From NCBI GenBank assembly GCA_944376425.1, contig CALWCS010000039.1, positions 1 through 51,056 on the forward strand: a stretch of 51,056 bases of DNA, given 5' to 3'. Of this stretch, positions 15,713-24,979 are shown in pieces (the first letter of the stretch is position 1; each line of letters begins with the position of its first letter). This stretch comes from an uncultured Lachnospiraceae bacterium (lineage in GTDB: Bacteria; Bacillota; Clostridia; Lachnospirales; Lachnospiraceae). The translations under genes and the position numbers were made by a program. The notes under the pieces were generated by a model. It searched no databases and was not told where the DNA came from. It saw only the letters and a list, made by a program, of their open reading frames with translations.

Positions 15713-18034
15713 ATGCAGCAACCAATATTGGGACTGACGCCCCAGGAAGTGGCAGAGCGAAAAGCAAGAGGAGAATGCGGAAGCAACCCGGAATCTGTCA
15801 CGAAGACGAAAGCACAGATTTTCAAGGAAAATATTTTAACTTTGTTTAATCTGTTAAACTTGATGATTGCAATTATGCTTTTTGTGGCAGGAGCCTATTC
15901 CAACATGCTTTTTCTTGCCATTATTTTATTAAATATAGCAATTGGAATTGCTCAGGAATTAAAGGCAAAAAAGCTGGTAGATGACTTATCCATTTTAAAC
16001 CGACCTAAAATTACGGTAATCAGAGAAGGAAATGAACTTGTTGTGGAATCGGATGAGGTTGTAAAAGATGATATTATGCTCTTAGACAGCGGAAAACAAA
16101 TCTGCAATGACGCAGTTGTTGTGTCTGGTTCTATGGAGGTCAATGAATCTTTACTGACAGGAGAAAGCGATGCTGTTCCGAAGGAACCGGGAGATCAGCT
16201 GTACTCTGGGAGTTCTGTCATTGCCGGAAGATGCTATGCGAGAGTTACTCATGTGGGAAGTGAAAATTACGCGACGAAGCTTGCAGAAGAAGTAAAAAAA
16301 GAAAAAAAGACAGAATCAGAGCTGTTAGGTTCTATGAAGAAGGTGACGCATTTTACGAGCTTTTTAATTATTCCGCTCGGAATTTTGCTGTTTTTGGAAG
16401 CAACATTATTAAGAAACGATTCTTTTAGTGAAGCAGTCGTATCTTCAGCGGCGGCACTGCTGGGAATGCTTCCCAAAGGTCTAGTGCTTTTGATTTCTGT
16501 CTCGCTGGCGACAGGGGTGATCCGGCTTGCTAAGATGAAGATACTGGTACAGAATCTGTATTCCCTTGAGACTCTGGCGCATGTAGATGTCCTTTGCCTG
16601 GATAAAACAGGAACCATTACAGATGGAAATATGAAAGTGCAGACAGTCATTCCTCTGACACAATTTTCCGGACAAGAGACTCAGGCATTACTGAAGTCTT
16701 ATTTAAAAGCAAGTGATGATAACAATGTGACCATTCAGGCGTTGAGAGAAGAATTTACTCCGGAATTATTTTACCAGCCGACCCACAAAATTCCGTTTTC
16801 TTCTAAAAGAAAATGGGGAGCCATCAGCTTTGAAAATATGGGAACTGTTTTTGTAGGAGCGCCGGAACGAATTTTAAAAAATCATTCTAAAGAAGCAGAG
16901 CTTCAGATGGAAAGAGGATACCGAGTAATTGCAGTCGGATACAGCGGACAAGTCTGGGAGAAAGAAGAAGAATTACCGGAAGATATCATGCCGTTGTATA
17001 TGATTGCGCTGGCAGATACCATCCGAAAAAATACGCGGCAGACTTTGGAATATTTCCGAGAACAAGGTGTTGACGTAAAAGTGATTTCCGGAGATCATAT
17101 CAAAACAGTGACGATGATTGCAAAAAAAGCAGGTCTAAACCGGTGGAATGATGCAATTGATTTAAGCACAGTAGAAGAAGATGCTGATTTTGACAAATTG
17201 TGCCAGCAGTATGCTGTATTTGCCAGAGTAACGCCGAAACAGAAACAGAAGCTTGTACAGGCGCTCAAAAAACAGGGACATCATGTGGCAATGACAGGAG
17301 ACGGAGTGAATGACTTGCTTGCTTTAAGAGAAGCAGACTGTTCGATTGCCGTGTCTGAGGGAAGTGACGCCAGCCGGCAGATTTCTCAGATTGTACTGTT
17401 AAATTCTGATTTTACCTATCTGCCTCAAGTTGTGTTAGAGGGAAGAAAGGTAATCAACAATGTAACAAGGACAGCGGGAGTATTTTTTATCAAGACGATC
17501 TATTCTGTTTTGGTATCGCTGCTGTGCCTGATTTTTAACTTTGCGTTTCCGTTTATTCCGATTCAGATTACACTGATCGATGCATGTATAGAAGCATATC
17601 CTTCGTTCCTGACTATTTTTGAATCAGATACGCGAAAACCGATGGGTACTTTCCTAAAAACGGCATTGCAGCGTGCGCTTCCGTTTGGACTAGTGGTTGC
17701 CCTGATGATTGGAAGCATCAGTCTGATGGCACCATTTACTGTTTCAGAAAGACAGACTGTTATGTATCTGCTTTTAATTCTGATTTCTATGACGGCAGTA
17801 ATTAAAAGCTGTATTCCATTTACAAAGCTTAGAAGTTTTATCTGTGTGACGATGGTTCTCGGAACTTTTGGAGCACTTTTGATTTTACCTTCTCTGTTTG
17901 AAATTTCCGCAGTAACCTTTGAGATGGCACAGTATCTGCTGGTTGGCTTTGTGACCGTATTTGTGGTTCTGATGATTCTTTTGGAGATACAGAAACTGTT
18001 GATGAACAAGAAGACAGCAGCGATTGACGGATAG
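15713..18034 (+). CDS. Cation-translocating P-type ATPase (CtpE/MgtA-like)
   Basis: A 773-residue P-type ATPase. Motifs in order: TGES actuator loop (LLTGESDAVPK), PKGL in TM4, the phosphorylated Asp in DKTGTITDG (D297), and the hinge TGDGVNDLLALREADCSIAV. There is no N-terminal metal-binding domain and no CPC motif, so it is not a copper/cadmium pump. The sequence looks like the CtpE type, characterised as a calcium importer in mycobacteria, but Mg or other cations cannot be excluded. The ATG has GGAGGAAAT upstream. It is shorter than eukaryote-like Ca ATPases (about 900). Apparently monocistronic. Confidence 0.9.
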   Translation: MQQPILGLTPQEVAERKARGECGSNPESVTKTKAQIFKENILTLFNLLNLMIAIMLFVAGAYSNMLFLAIILLNIAIGIAQELKAKKLVDDLSILNRPKITVIREGNELVVESDEVVKDDIMLLDSGKQICNDAVVVSGSMEVNESLLTGESDAVPKEPGDQLYSGSSVIAGRCYARVTHVGSENYATKLAEEVKKEKKTESELLGSMKKVTHFTSFLIIPLGILLFLEATLLRNDSFSEAVVSSAAALLGMLPKGLVLLISVSLATGVIRLAKMKILVQNLYSLETLAHVDVLCLDKTGTITDGNMKVQTVIPLTQFSGQETQALLKSYLKASDDNNVTIQALREEFTPELFYQPTHKIPFSSKRKWGAISFENMGTVFVGAPERILKNHSKEAELQMERGYRVIAVGYSGQVWEKEEELPEDIMPLYMIALADTIRKNTRQTLEYFREQGVDVKVISGDHIKTVTMIAKKAGLNRWNDAIDLSTVEEDADFDKLCQQYAVFARVTPKQKQKLVQALKKQGHHVAMTGDGVNDLLALREADCSIAVSEGSDASRQISQIVLLNSDFTYLPQVVLEGRKVINNVTRTAGVFFIKTIYSVLVSLLCLIFNFAFPFIPIQITLIDACIEAYPSFLTIFESDTRKPMGTFLKTALQRALPFGLVVALMIGSISLMAPFTVSERQTVMYLLLILISMTAVIKSCIPFTKLRSFICVTMVLGTFGALLILPSLFEISAVTFEMAQYLLVGFVTVFVVLMILLEIQKLLMNKKTAAIDG

Positions 18035-18126
18035 ATCAAAAGAGAGAATATGAGAAAAGTAAGACTTGATTGAGAAGAAATAAAATAATTGCTGATTACG
18101 GATCACCGGATCTATGGAATCGTGAA

Positions 18127-18199
18127 GGCATTCAAAGAGAAACCGCAGGTACGGCACATAATTGTGCTATAAGGCTTTTCTTCGAATGCCTGTTTTTTT
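18127..18199 (+). terminator. Large structured terminator with nested hairpin
   Basis: GGCATTCAAAGAGAAACC (18127-18144) pairs with GGCTTTTCTTCGAATGCC (18173-18190) almost end to end and is followed by TGTTTTTTT. The enclosed sequence holds a second hairpin, GCACA/TGTGC. It lies 90 bases after the P-type ATPase and ends about 70 bases before the acetyltransferase start, so it may terminate the first and attenuate the second. Confidence 0.75.
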
Positions 18200-18269
18200 A
18201 GAGAAAACGATATCTTATTTTTATATAGCAGCAAAAGATTGTGATATGAAAAAGAAGGAGAGAACAAAA

Positions 18270-18725
18270 ATGAAAGTTGTTGTTTATGATACGTTGCCGG
18301 ACGAGGCAGTAAAAATCAGAGAAAGTGTCTTTGTAAAAGAGCAGGGATTTCAAAAAGAATTTGACGAAATAGATGAAAAAGCAAAGCATTTGATTTTGCT
18401 TTATGATGACATTGCGGTGGCAACGTGCCGTTTTTTTGAAGGAATATCAAAGAAAACGTATATGATCGGACGAATTGCCGTCTTAAAATCATATCGGGGA
18501 AAGAATTTAGGTTCTTATCTGTTAGAACAAGCGGAAATGGAAATCCGAAAAATAGGAGGAGAGACGGTCATGCTTCATGCTCAGCAGCAGGCAAAACCAT
18601 TTTATCAGAAACAAGGATATTTACAGTATGGAGATATCGACTTTGATGAAGACTGTCCCCATATTTGGATGAGAAAAGAATTAAAACAAAAGACAGAACA
18701 GACGATTTTGGAGAGTGAAAAATAA
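18270..18725 (+). CDS. GNAT-family N-acetyltransferase
   Basis: A 151-residue acetyl-CoA-dependent acyltransferase. Motif A is seen as IGRIAVLKSYRGKNLGSYLL and the following MLHAQQQAKPFYQKQGYLQYG is motif B. The N-terminus with VFVKEQGFQKEFDEIDE resembles ElaA-type members. I choose ATG 18270 because AAGGAG lies 9 bases upstream; the ATG at 18246 and the longer frame from 18162 have no ribosome site and run into the terminator hairpin. Substrate unknown. Confidence 0.88.
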   Translation: MKVVVYDTLPDEAVKIRESVFVKEQGFQKEFDEIDEKAKHLILLYDDIAVATCRFFEGISKKTYMIGRIAVLKSYRGKNLGSYLLEQAEMEIRKIGGETVMLHAQQQAKPFYQKQGYLQYGDIDFDEDCPHIWMRKELKQKTEQTILESEK

Positions 18726-18748
18726 GCTATACAGGTCTTGTTCGGTCA

Positions 18749-18757
18749 TGATACAAT
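18749..18757 (+). promoter_or_regulatory. Extended -10 promoter candidate for the two-component pair
   Basis: TGATACAAT has the TG-n-TAtAAT form, about 85 bases before the histidine kinase start. No good -35 is visible. Confidence 0.4.
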
Positions 18758-18842
18758 AAAAAATACCCAGAAATGATTTGTCGGGAAAAACGGCAAAAAG
18801 ATCGGATGATATTTTTAAGGAAAGGAAGACACAGAAAAGAAA

Positions 18843-20276
18843 ATGCCGCTGAAAAAAAGAATTTTTCGTTCCAATATGTTGATTTTATTTTTAGCATTAG
18901 CATCATTTATGGCAGTAGCAGCCGTAGTGATTGCAGTATTTGAAGATGCTTTCTTTAAAGACTTTGAATCGTTAGAGAGTGCTAAACTAGATGAAAATAT
19001 ATATCCTGTGATGAAAATTATAGAACAAGAAGACGGACAAGACTGGCAGCAGATCAACGAAAAACTGCAAAAATACGGATATGAGATTTTGATTCTAAAA
19101 GACCGTGAGATTTTTTATGGGGATGCCAAGAAAGCTGCCGCCGAGGAACTTCTTGAAGGATTTGATCCTAGCCTGCATAGAGAAACAAATGGAGAACCGG
19201 AAGTGTTTTACCATCAGAAAACAACAGCGGTAGGAAAGTATAGAGAAGATGAAGGAGTCTATCTGATGGCGGTACACTTTTTTGAAGGAGAATGGCGGCT
19301 GCTTTCTATGCGGAATTCTTTCGCATCATTTTTGACAGCATTTATTTTAATTGGAATTGCCGTTATTGGCGTAATTTTACTTTTGTCCAGTTTATTTACA
19401 AAAAAAATGGTCAGAAAAATTACGGAACCTTTAGATGTCCTGACACAGGGAGCTCAGAGAATCCGATCTGGAGATTTGTCAGAAGAAATCGTATACAGCG
19501 GAGATGAGGAATTTGAGAATGTCTGTGTAACTTTTAATGCAATGCAGAAAAAAATGCTGGAAGATGAAAAATGCCGGATAAAAAATGAGAAGGCACGCAT
19601 CGACATGGTTACAGGAATTTCTCATGATCTTCGCACTCCTCTTACAGCAATCCGAGGTTACATCAAAGGAATTCTAGATGGCGTAGCCGATACGCCAAAG
19701 AAAAAAGAATGGTATCTTCAGACCGCATACGAAGCGACGGGTGAAATGAATTTACTTTTGCAGAAACTATTTGATTTTTCGAGAATGGAAAGCGGAAAAA
19801 TGCCTTTTCATATGATAAAAGTAGATCTGGCGGAATTTTCTGCATCTTATGCAGCTCAGAAGGAAAGAGTGACAGATCTGAAAAAAGCAGAAATTTCTGT
19901 GATCAAAGACACAGAAGTTCTGCCTGAAATTCCGGTTGATATTTCTCAGATACAGCGAGTATTCGATAATCTTTTAGAGAACAGCATCAAATATGCAGGC
20001 GTGGTCCCTGTAAAAATAAAAATTTATCTTTATGAAGAGAACGATGGAATTGTTTTAGAATGGAGCGATAATGGAAAAGGTGTGGCACAGGAAAAATTAG
20101 ATCATATTTTTGAACGGTTTTATCGGTGTGATGAGGCAAGAACACAAAAAGGAAGCGGTGTGGGGCTGTATGTGGTAAAATATATCATAGAGCAGCACGG
20201 AGGAACGGTCATGGCACAAAATACAGAGGGGCTGATGATCAGAATGTATTTTCCAAAAGGAGAAGAAAGACAGTGA
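18843..20276 (+). CDS. Membrane sensor histidine kinase
   Basis: This 477-residue kinase has two transmembrane segments (near 12-34 and 160-183) enclosing an extracytoplasmic sensor of about 125 residues, then a HAMP segment, the HisKA box GISHDLRTPLTAIRGY and the ATPase boxes (DNLLENSIKYA, DNGKGV, GSGVGLYVVKYI). It autophosphorylates on the H-box His and passes phosphate to the response regulator, whose GTG start overlaps its stop (GTGA at 20273-20276). The sensor sequence is not one I recognise. Target genes not visible. Confidence 0.93.
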   Translation: MPLKKRIFRSNMLILFLALASFMAVAAVVIAVFEDAFFKDFESLESAKLDENIYPVMKIIEQEDGQDWQQINEKLQKYGYEILILKDREIFYGDAKKAAAEELLEGFDPSLHRETNGEPEVFYHQKTTAVGKYREDEGVYLMAVHFFEGEWRLLSMRNSFASFLTAFILIGIAVIGVILLLSSLFTKKMVRKITEPLDVLTQGAQRIRSGDLSEEIVYSGDEEFENVCVTFNAMQKKMLEDEKCRIKNEKARIDMVTGISHDLRTPLTAIRGYIKGILDGVADTPKKKEWYLQTAYEATGEMNLLLQKLFDFSRMESGKMPFHMIKVDLAEFSASYAAQKERVTDLKKAEISVIKDTEVLPEIPVDISQIQRVFDNLLENSIKYAGVVPVKIKIYLYEENDGIVLEWSDNGKGVAQEKLDHIFERFYRCDEARTQKGSGVGLYVVKYIIEQHGGTVMAQNTEGLMIRMYFPKGEERQ

Positions 20277-20977
20277 AAATTTTGATTGTTGAAGATGACG
20301 ATAGAATTGCACAGTTGGAAAAAGATTATTTAGAAATTCATGGATTTGAAACAACGATTATTTGTGACGGTTCACAGGTCGTAACAGAAGTGACAAGAAA
20401 ACGGTATGATCTGATTTTGCTGGATCTTATGCTGCCTAATTGCAGCGGATATGATATCTGCAGGCAGATTCGGGATAAGATAGACATTCCCATTTTGATG
20501 GTGACGGCAAAAAGTGAAGGATCTGATATTATTCGAGGACTGGGTTTAGGAGCTGATGATTATATCACAAAGCCTTTTGACCCTTCTCAGCTGGTGGCAA
20601 GAGTCCGCTCCCATTTAAAAAGATATGAACGACTGACCGCTAAACATCGGGAATTGCCGGGGGAAAGAGAGGAAGTAGAACAGATTCAGATTCAGGATGT
20701 AGTAATTGAGCCGCAGACATGGAAAGTGAGAAAAGGGGAAAAAGAAATCAAACTTCCCAACAGAGAGTTTGAATTACTTCGGTTTCTGGCAGAAAATCCC
20801 AATATAGTATTTTCGAAGGAACAATTGTTTGAGAAAATTTGGGGATATGAATATGTTTCAGATGCGGCTACCGTATCCGTTCACATTAACCGCCTTCGAG
20901 AAAAAATAGAAGATGATGCTAGAAATCCTCAGATCATAGAGACTGTCTGGGGAGCTGGATATCGTCTAAACTTATAG
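20273..20977 (+). CDS. OmpR/PhoB-family response regulator
   Basis: A 234-residue regulator: receiver domain with acidic pocket EDDD near 7-10, phosphoacceptor D51 in LLDLMLP and Lys in DYITKPF, then a winged-helix domain (REFELLRFLAENPNIVFSKE ... TVSVHINRLREKI ... TVWGAGYRL). GTG start is supported by AAAGGAGAAG and by the 4-base overlap with the kinase gene. Confidence 0.93.
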   Translation: MKILIVEDDDRIAQLEKDYLEIHGFETTIICDGSQVVTEVTRKRYDLILLDLMLPNCSGYDICRQIRDKIDIPILMVTAKSEGSDIIRGLGLGADDYITKPFDPSQLVARVRSHLKRYERLTAKHRELPGEREEVEQIQIQDVVIEPQTWKVRKGEKEIKLPNREFELLRFLAENPNIVFSKEQLFEKIWGYEYVSDAATVSVHINRLREKIEDDARNPQIIETVWGAGYRLNL

Positions 20978-21104
20978 GAAAACGAGATAAAAAACGATTT
21001 TGGAAAAGAGAATATGGAAAAACAAGGGAAATTTTCAGAATATTATATTTTAAAAGAAAAATTTGAAAGAATAAGGAAAAAATATAAAAGAACTGTAAAA
21101 AAGG

Positions 21105-21134
21105 TTGACATAAAAGGAAAATATGATATATATT
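21105..21134 (+). promoter_or_regulatory. Sigma-A-type promoter for the MarR gene
   Basis: A consensus TTGACA (21105-21110) is followed after 16-18 bases by TATATA/TATATT (21127-21134) in an A+T-rich stretch, about 50 bases before the MarR-family start. Confidence 0.65.
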
Positions 21135-21186
21135 AAAAATAAATAATTTAAAACTAAAGAAAGCAAGGAGGTAATGTTAATTTAAA

Positions 21187-21624
21187 ATGAATTATTCCCT
21201 TGAATCATTGCTATATGGAATGCAATTTAGAAAATTATTAGAAAAAGAGCTGGAACCTCTTGAAAAAGAATACGGACTATGTAAAATCGATATGCAGATT
21301 ATGCTATATCTGGGAACAGCCGGAGAACATAATACATCAAAAGATATTATGCAGTTGAAGATGTTTACCAGAGGGCATATTTCCCAGTCTTTAAGTCGTT
21401 TGCAGAAAAAAGGGTATATCATGATGGAACAGGATATGGAAGACAGAAGATGCACACATAATCATTTGACAGTAAATGCGGGCGGCGTCATTAAAAAACT
21501 CCAGAGTACTTTTAATAAAATTCAAGATATTATTTTACAGGGAGTAACAGAAGATGAACAGAGAGTATTAGCAACTGTTGCTCAGAAAGTGAATCAAAAT
21601 ATTAATAATGTCATATCAATTTAA
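21187..21624 (+). CDS. MarR-family transcriptional regulator
   Basis: A 145-residue dimeric winged-helix regulator. The recognition region reads SKDIMQLKMFTRGHISQSLSRLQKKGYI followed by the wing EQDMEDRRCTHNHLT (quoted in part: GHISQSLSRLQKKGYI). Length and order fit MarR proteins. AAGGAGGT lies 14 bases upstream, longer than usual, and a three-codon ORF sits in between (see findings). It heads the run leading to the DUF1538 and tandem P-II genes and may control it. Confidence 0.88.
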   Translation: MNYSLESLLYGMQFRKLLEKELEPLEKEYGLCKIDMQIMLYLGTAGEHNTSKDIMQLKMFTRGHISQSLSRLQKKGYIMMEQDMEDRRCTHNHLTVNAGGVIKKLQSTFNKIQDIILQGVTEDEQRVLATVAQKVNQNINNVISI

Positions 21625-21822
21625 CGATAGATAAGAAATGATAATGAAGAATCAGAACGTACAGCGGATATTCCTTTGATATGGCATTATGAAATTAAAG
21701 ACAAATAGTTTAAAAATAAAATATTTAAAAGTAAACACAGTAAAAAGAAAAGAGGCATTCTGGAAACAGTGAATAGAAAGGGGTCAGGATGAAGAAAATA
21801 TGTTAGAAAGGGCGCGGTTTAT

Positions 21823-22353
21823 TTGAAAGGATTAACAATCTATTATGATGATACGAAACGAAGCTGTCAGGAATTTGCCGAGGCATTTTCAAAATATGAG
21901 CAGGTAGTCTGCGTAAGGGCTTCCGATTATAAAAGACAGCAGATTATTTTTGCCCCGGGAAAAATAATTGGATTGATTTTTGAGAGCGAGAGAGGAAAGG
22001 TGCCTCAGGGAATTGAGCGCATTATATCGAAAATTGTGGCAAGCAAGACAGAGACGCACTTGATCATTGTAACGGGAGGAAGCAGGGAATTTGATTCTGC
22101 CAGGACAGCAAGTGTAAATATGGCACGAAGAGGATATACGGTAAAAAATATTTACACAAAGTATCTTTTTGAAAAGAATAAGTTAGACGTGGAAGCGGCA
22201 GCAGACAGGATTATATGCGACATGGAAGAAGAAAAAGAAACGATTCATGTTCTGAAAAAATACCGAAATGATTTAAAAGACGAAAATAAAAAAAATCTGC
22301 GTGAGGGAATCAGACAATATCGGTTAGAAAAGAAAAGACAATCAAAAGTATAA
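21823..22353 (+). CDS. Unknown protein, possibly flavodoxin-like fold
   Basis: A 176-residue protein I do not recognise. It starts LKGLTIYYDDTKRSCQEFAE, alternates strands and helices (IIGLIFES, THLIIVTGGSREFDSARTA) in a way that recalls flavodoxin-like domains, and ends in a charged Lys/Arg-rich tail. The FMN phosphate loop (T/S-G-T/N-T) is absent. The start is TTG at 21823 with AAAGGG about 10 bases upstream; ATGs just upstream are out of frame. It lies between the MarR gene and the DUF1538 gene on the same strand. Confidence 0.65.
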   Translation: MKGLTIYYDDTKRSCQEFAEAFSKYEQVVCVRASDYKRQQIIFAPGKIIGLIFESERGKVPQGIERIISKIVASKTETHLIIVTGGSREFDSARTASVNMARRGYTVKNIYTKYLFEKNKLDVEAAADRIICDMEEEKETIHVLKKYRNDLKDENKKNLREGIRQYRLEKKRQSKV

Positions 22354-22577
22354 AGAAGAAACAAAAAGTAACGGATAAAAAAGAAAAATAGTAGGGAAAA
22401 AACTGGAGATATCAGACAGCATCAGTTTGATAGGTTGTCGGTAAAGAGTGCAGAAATCCAGTACATAGATAAGGAATAGAAAAGATAAAGATGGGAAGAA
22501 GAAATAAAAGAAATGTTTATGGGGGAATGAAAGAATCTATTAGATAGCAGAGAAAGAAGAAAGAAGTAGGTGAATCA

Positions 22578-24086
22578 ATGGAAAAATTAAAGGAAAAAGT
22601 TAGAGAATCCCTGGCAAGTGTTCTGCCGATTACGGCGATTGTGCTGATTTTGAGTATTGCCTTGATTCCGATGGAAATCGGAGCAGTCGCTTTATTTCTT
22701 GCCGGAGCAGTTTTTGTAATTGTAGGAATGGGATTCTTTCAACTTGGGGCTGAAATGTCTATGACACCGTTAGGACAGGGAATAGGCGGACAGCTGGTAA
22801 AGAAAAGAAAGCTTCTTTTCATCATTGCAGTATGTTTTTTAATGGGAGTATTAATTACAATTTCAGAGCCGGATTTACAGGTGCTTGCCAACCAAGTCGC
22901 TTCCATTCCAAATCAGGTATTGGTACTGACTGTGGCTGTGGGTGTGGGAATTTTTCTTGTAATTGCAGTTTTAAGAATATTATTTAAAATAGATTTGTCC
23001 CGTCTGCTGACGGTGATGTATATAGTTTTATTTTTGGTAGCATTAATTGCACCTACCGAATTCCTAGCTGTAGCCTTTGACTCTGGAGGAGTTACAACCG
23101 GACCGATGACAGTTCCGTTTATTATGGCACTGGGAATTGGATTTTCAGCATCGAGAAGTGATAAAAAAGGTGTCAGCGACAGTTTCGGACTCATTGCTTT
23201 AAGCAGTATCGGACCAATTTTAATGGTTCTGTTGCTTGGTATTTTTTATCATCCGACTGATGCAGTCTATACTCCGGTGTTAATCCCGGAAGTTTCTACT
23301 ACACAAGATGTAATTTATCAGTTTGTGCAGGCGTTGCCTCAGTATACGGAAGAAGTAATGATCAGTATGCTGCCGATTCTTGCGGTTTTCGTTATTTTCC
23401 AGATTTTTACCAAGAAATATCATAAACGACAGGTACTCCGAATGAGTGTTGGATTTTTTTATACAATTATTGGATTGATTTTGTTCTTAGTAGGTGTTAA
23501 TATTGGATTTGCACCAATGGGAAATTTGCTCGGAGAAAGTATGGTATCGGGCTCCTATAAATGGCTGCTTGTACCAATTGGACTGATTATCGGTTATTAT
23601 ATTGTAAAGGCAGAACCGGCTGTACAGATTCTCAATCACCAGGTAGAGGACATCACAGGAGGAACCATTTCACATAAACAGATGAATCTGTGTTTGTCTA
23701 TTGGTGTGTCGGGGGCAGTCGGTCTTGCCATGATACGAGTACTGACAGGAGTCGGTATCTATTGGATTTTAATTCCGGGTTATATCATAGCATTGTTTCT
23801 AAGCTATCAAGTGCCGTCTGTCTTTGTCGGAATCGCATTTGACTCAGGAGGAGTGGCAAGCGGACCTATGACGTCTACGTTTTTACTGCCTTTGACAATG
23901 GGAGTATGTACTGCATTAGGCGGAAATGTAGTGACAGATGCTTTTGGAGTCGTAGCATTGGTAGCGTTGGCGCCTTTGATTGCAATACAGATTATGGGAG
24001 TTCTTTATAATTACAAAGTGAAGAAAAGTTCAAAGACAGAAAACCAGATTTTGGAAGATAAGATTATTGAATTGGAGGATGAGTGA
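22578..24086 (+). CDS. DUF1538 polytopic membrane protein
   Basis: A 502-residue integral membrane protein with about 12 hydrophobic segments, recognised as DUF1538. It is an internal duplication: AFDSGGVTTGPMTVPF at residues 166-181 and AFDSGGVASGPMTSTF at 420-435, each followed by a helix with DSFGLIALSSIGP or DAFGVVALVALAP. Paired FDSGG-GPMT motifs in membrane segments suggest an ion- or substrate-binding pocket formed by two half-repeats. AGTAGGTGA precedes the ATG. It is coupled to the tandem P-II-like gene (4-base region between stop and possible GTG start). I know of no assigned substrate. Confidence 0.88.
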   Translation: MEKLKEKVRESLASVLPITAIVLILSIALIPMEIGAVALFLAGAVFVIVGMGFFQLGAEMSMTPLGQGIGGQLVKKRKLLFIIAVCFLMGVLITISEPDLQVLANQVASIPNQVLVLTVAVGVGIFLVIAVLRILFKIDLSRLLTVMYIVLFLVALIAPTEFLAVAFDSGGVTTGPMTVPFIMALGIGFSASRSDKKGVSDSFGLIALSSIGPILMVLLLGIFYHPTDAVYTPVLIPEVSTTQDVIYQFVQALPQYTEEVMISMLPILAVFVIFQIFTKKYHKRQVLRMSVGFFYTIIGLILFLVGVNIGFAPMGNLLGESMVSGSYKWLLVPIGLIIGYYIVKAEPAVQILNHQVEDITGGTISHKQMNLCLSIGVSGAVGLAMIRVLTGVGIYWILIPGYIIALFLSYQVPSVFVGIAFDSGGVASGPMTSTFLLPLTMGVCTALGGNVVTDAFGVVALVALAPLIAIQIMGVLYNYKVKKSSKTENQILEDKIIELEDE

Positions 24087-24088
24087 AT

Positions 24089-24787
24089 ATGAAATCCGAT
24101 TTACTCTCTCTTCGGCTGTTATTTTTAATAACCGATATAGGGATAGATAAAAAAATAGATCGTTTGCTTACTGATTTACATTTGCCTGTCTATTATCAGT
24201 GCAGAGGTCAGGGAACAGCAAAAACAGAATTTTTGGATATCTGTGGAATGCAGGGAACTACAAGAGTAATCACAGTTGCCATTTTGCCGAAACTAATGGT
24301 AAAGACTGTCTTTGACAGATTAGAAGAAAATTTCTATATCAGAAAAAAAGGACGAGGAGTAGCAGTCACAGTTCCTGTAACAGGAGTGCAGGAAAGAGTC
24401 ATGAATCTGTTAAATGAAGAAGCAGCGGAAAAGGTCAAAAAGCAGATAGAGAGGGATGAACAGCAAATGAACAGAGAAGCGTTATATTCCATGATTTTGG
24501 TGGCAGTAAAAGAAGGATACAGCGATGAAGTGATAGATGCGGCGACAAAAGCAGGAGCGAATGGCGGTTCTGTCATTCGAGGCAGACGAAGAGGGAGTGA
24601 AGCGACAATACAGTTTTTGGGAATCTCTATGCAAGAAGAACAAGAATTTGTGATGATTGTTGTTCCAAAAGAGAAAAAATCTCAGATTATGAATGAAATA
24701 GGGAAAGCCTGCGGGCTTAGGTCAGAAGCGCAGGGGATTGTATTGTCGGTTCCTGTAGATGAAGTAATTGGAATTCGGGAAGAGTAA
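24089..24787 (+). CDS. Tandem P-II-like regulator partnered with DUF1538
   Basis: This 232-residue protein looks like two P-II-type ferredoxin-like domains in one chain. The first (about 5-105) has the core LPVYYQCRGQGTAKTEFLD and ends GRGVAVTVPVTGV; the second (about 132-232) has AGANGGSVIRGRRRG and ends AQGIVLSVPVDEV. The T-loop positions are short or divergent. GGAGG lies 10 bases before ATG 24089; a GTG at 24083 overlapping the DUF1538 stop is an alternative. By analogy with GlnK-AmtB it probably gates or monitors the DUF1538 protein. Confidence 0.8.
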   Translation: MKSDLLSLRLLFLITDIGIDKKIDRLLTDLHLPVYYQCRGQGTAKTEFLDICGMQGTTRVITVAILPKLMVKTVFDRLEENFYIRKKGRGVAVTVPVTGVQERVMNLLNEEAAEKVKKQIERDEQQMNREALYSMILVAVKEGYSDEVIDAATKAGANGGSVIRGRRRGSEATIQFLGISMQEEQEFVMIVVPKEKKSQIMNEIGKACGLRSEAQGIVLSVPVDEVIGIREE

Positions 24788-24910
24788 CTCCATAAAATTG
24801 CGGATATTTCAGAGAAAGAATGAGGATAAATGAAATATCGAGATCTTACGGAAGATGCAATATTTCAGAATAATCTAAGAAGAGACAGTCGTTTGTGAAT
24901 ACAGACTCAA

Positions 24911-24955
24911 AAAAATTAAAAGTGAGGCCAGAAAGCCTCATTTTTAATTTTTTTG
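24911..24955. terminator. Bidirectional Rho-independent terminator
   Basis: AAAAATTAAAAGTGAGGC and GCCTCATTTTTAATTTTTTT form a long stem with A/T tracts on both sides, between the convergent P-II-like gene and the HD hydrolase gene. Confidence 0.9.
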
Positions 24956-24979
24956 ATAGAAGCTCTACTTTTTAGAAGA

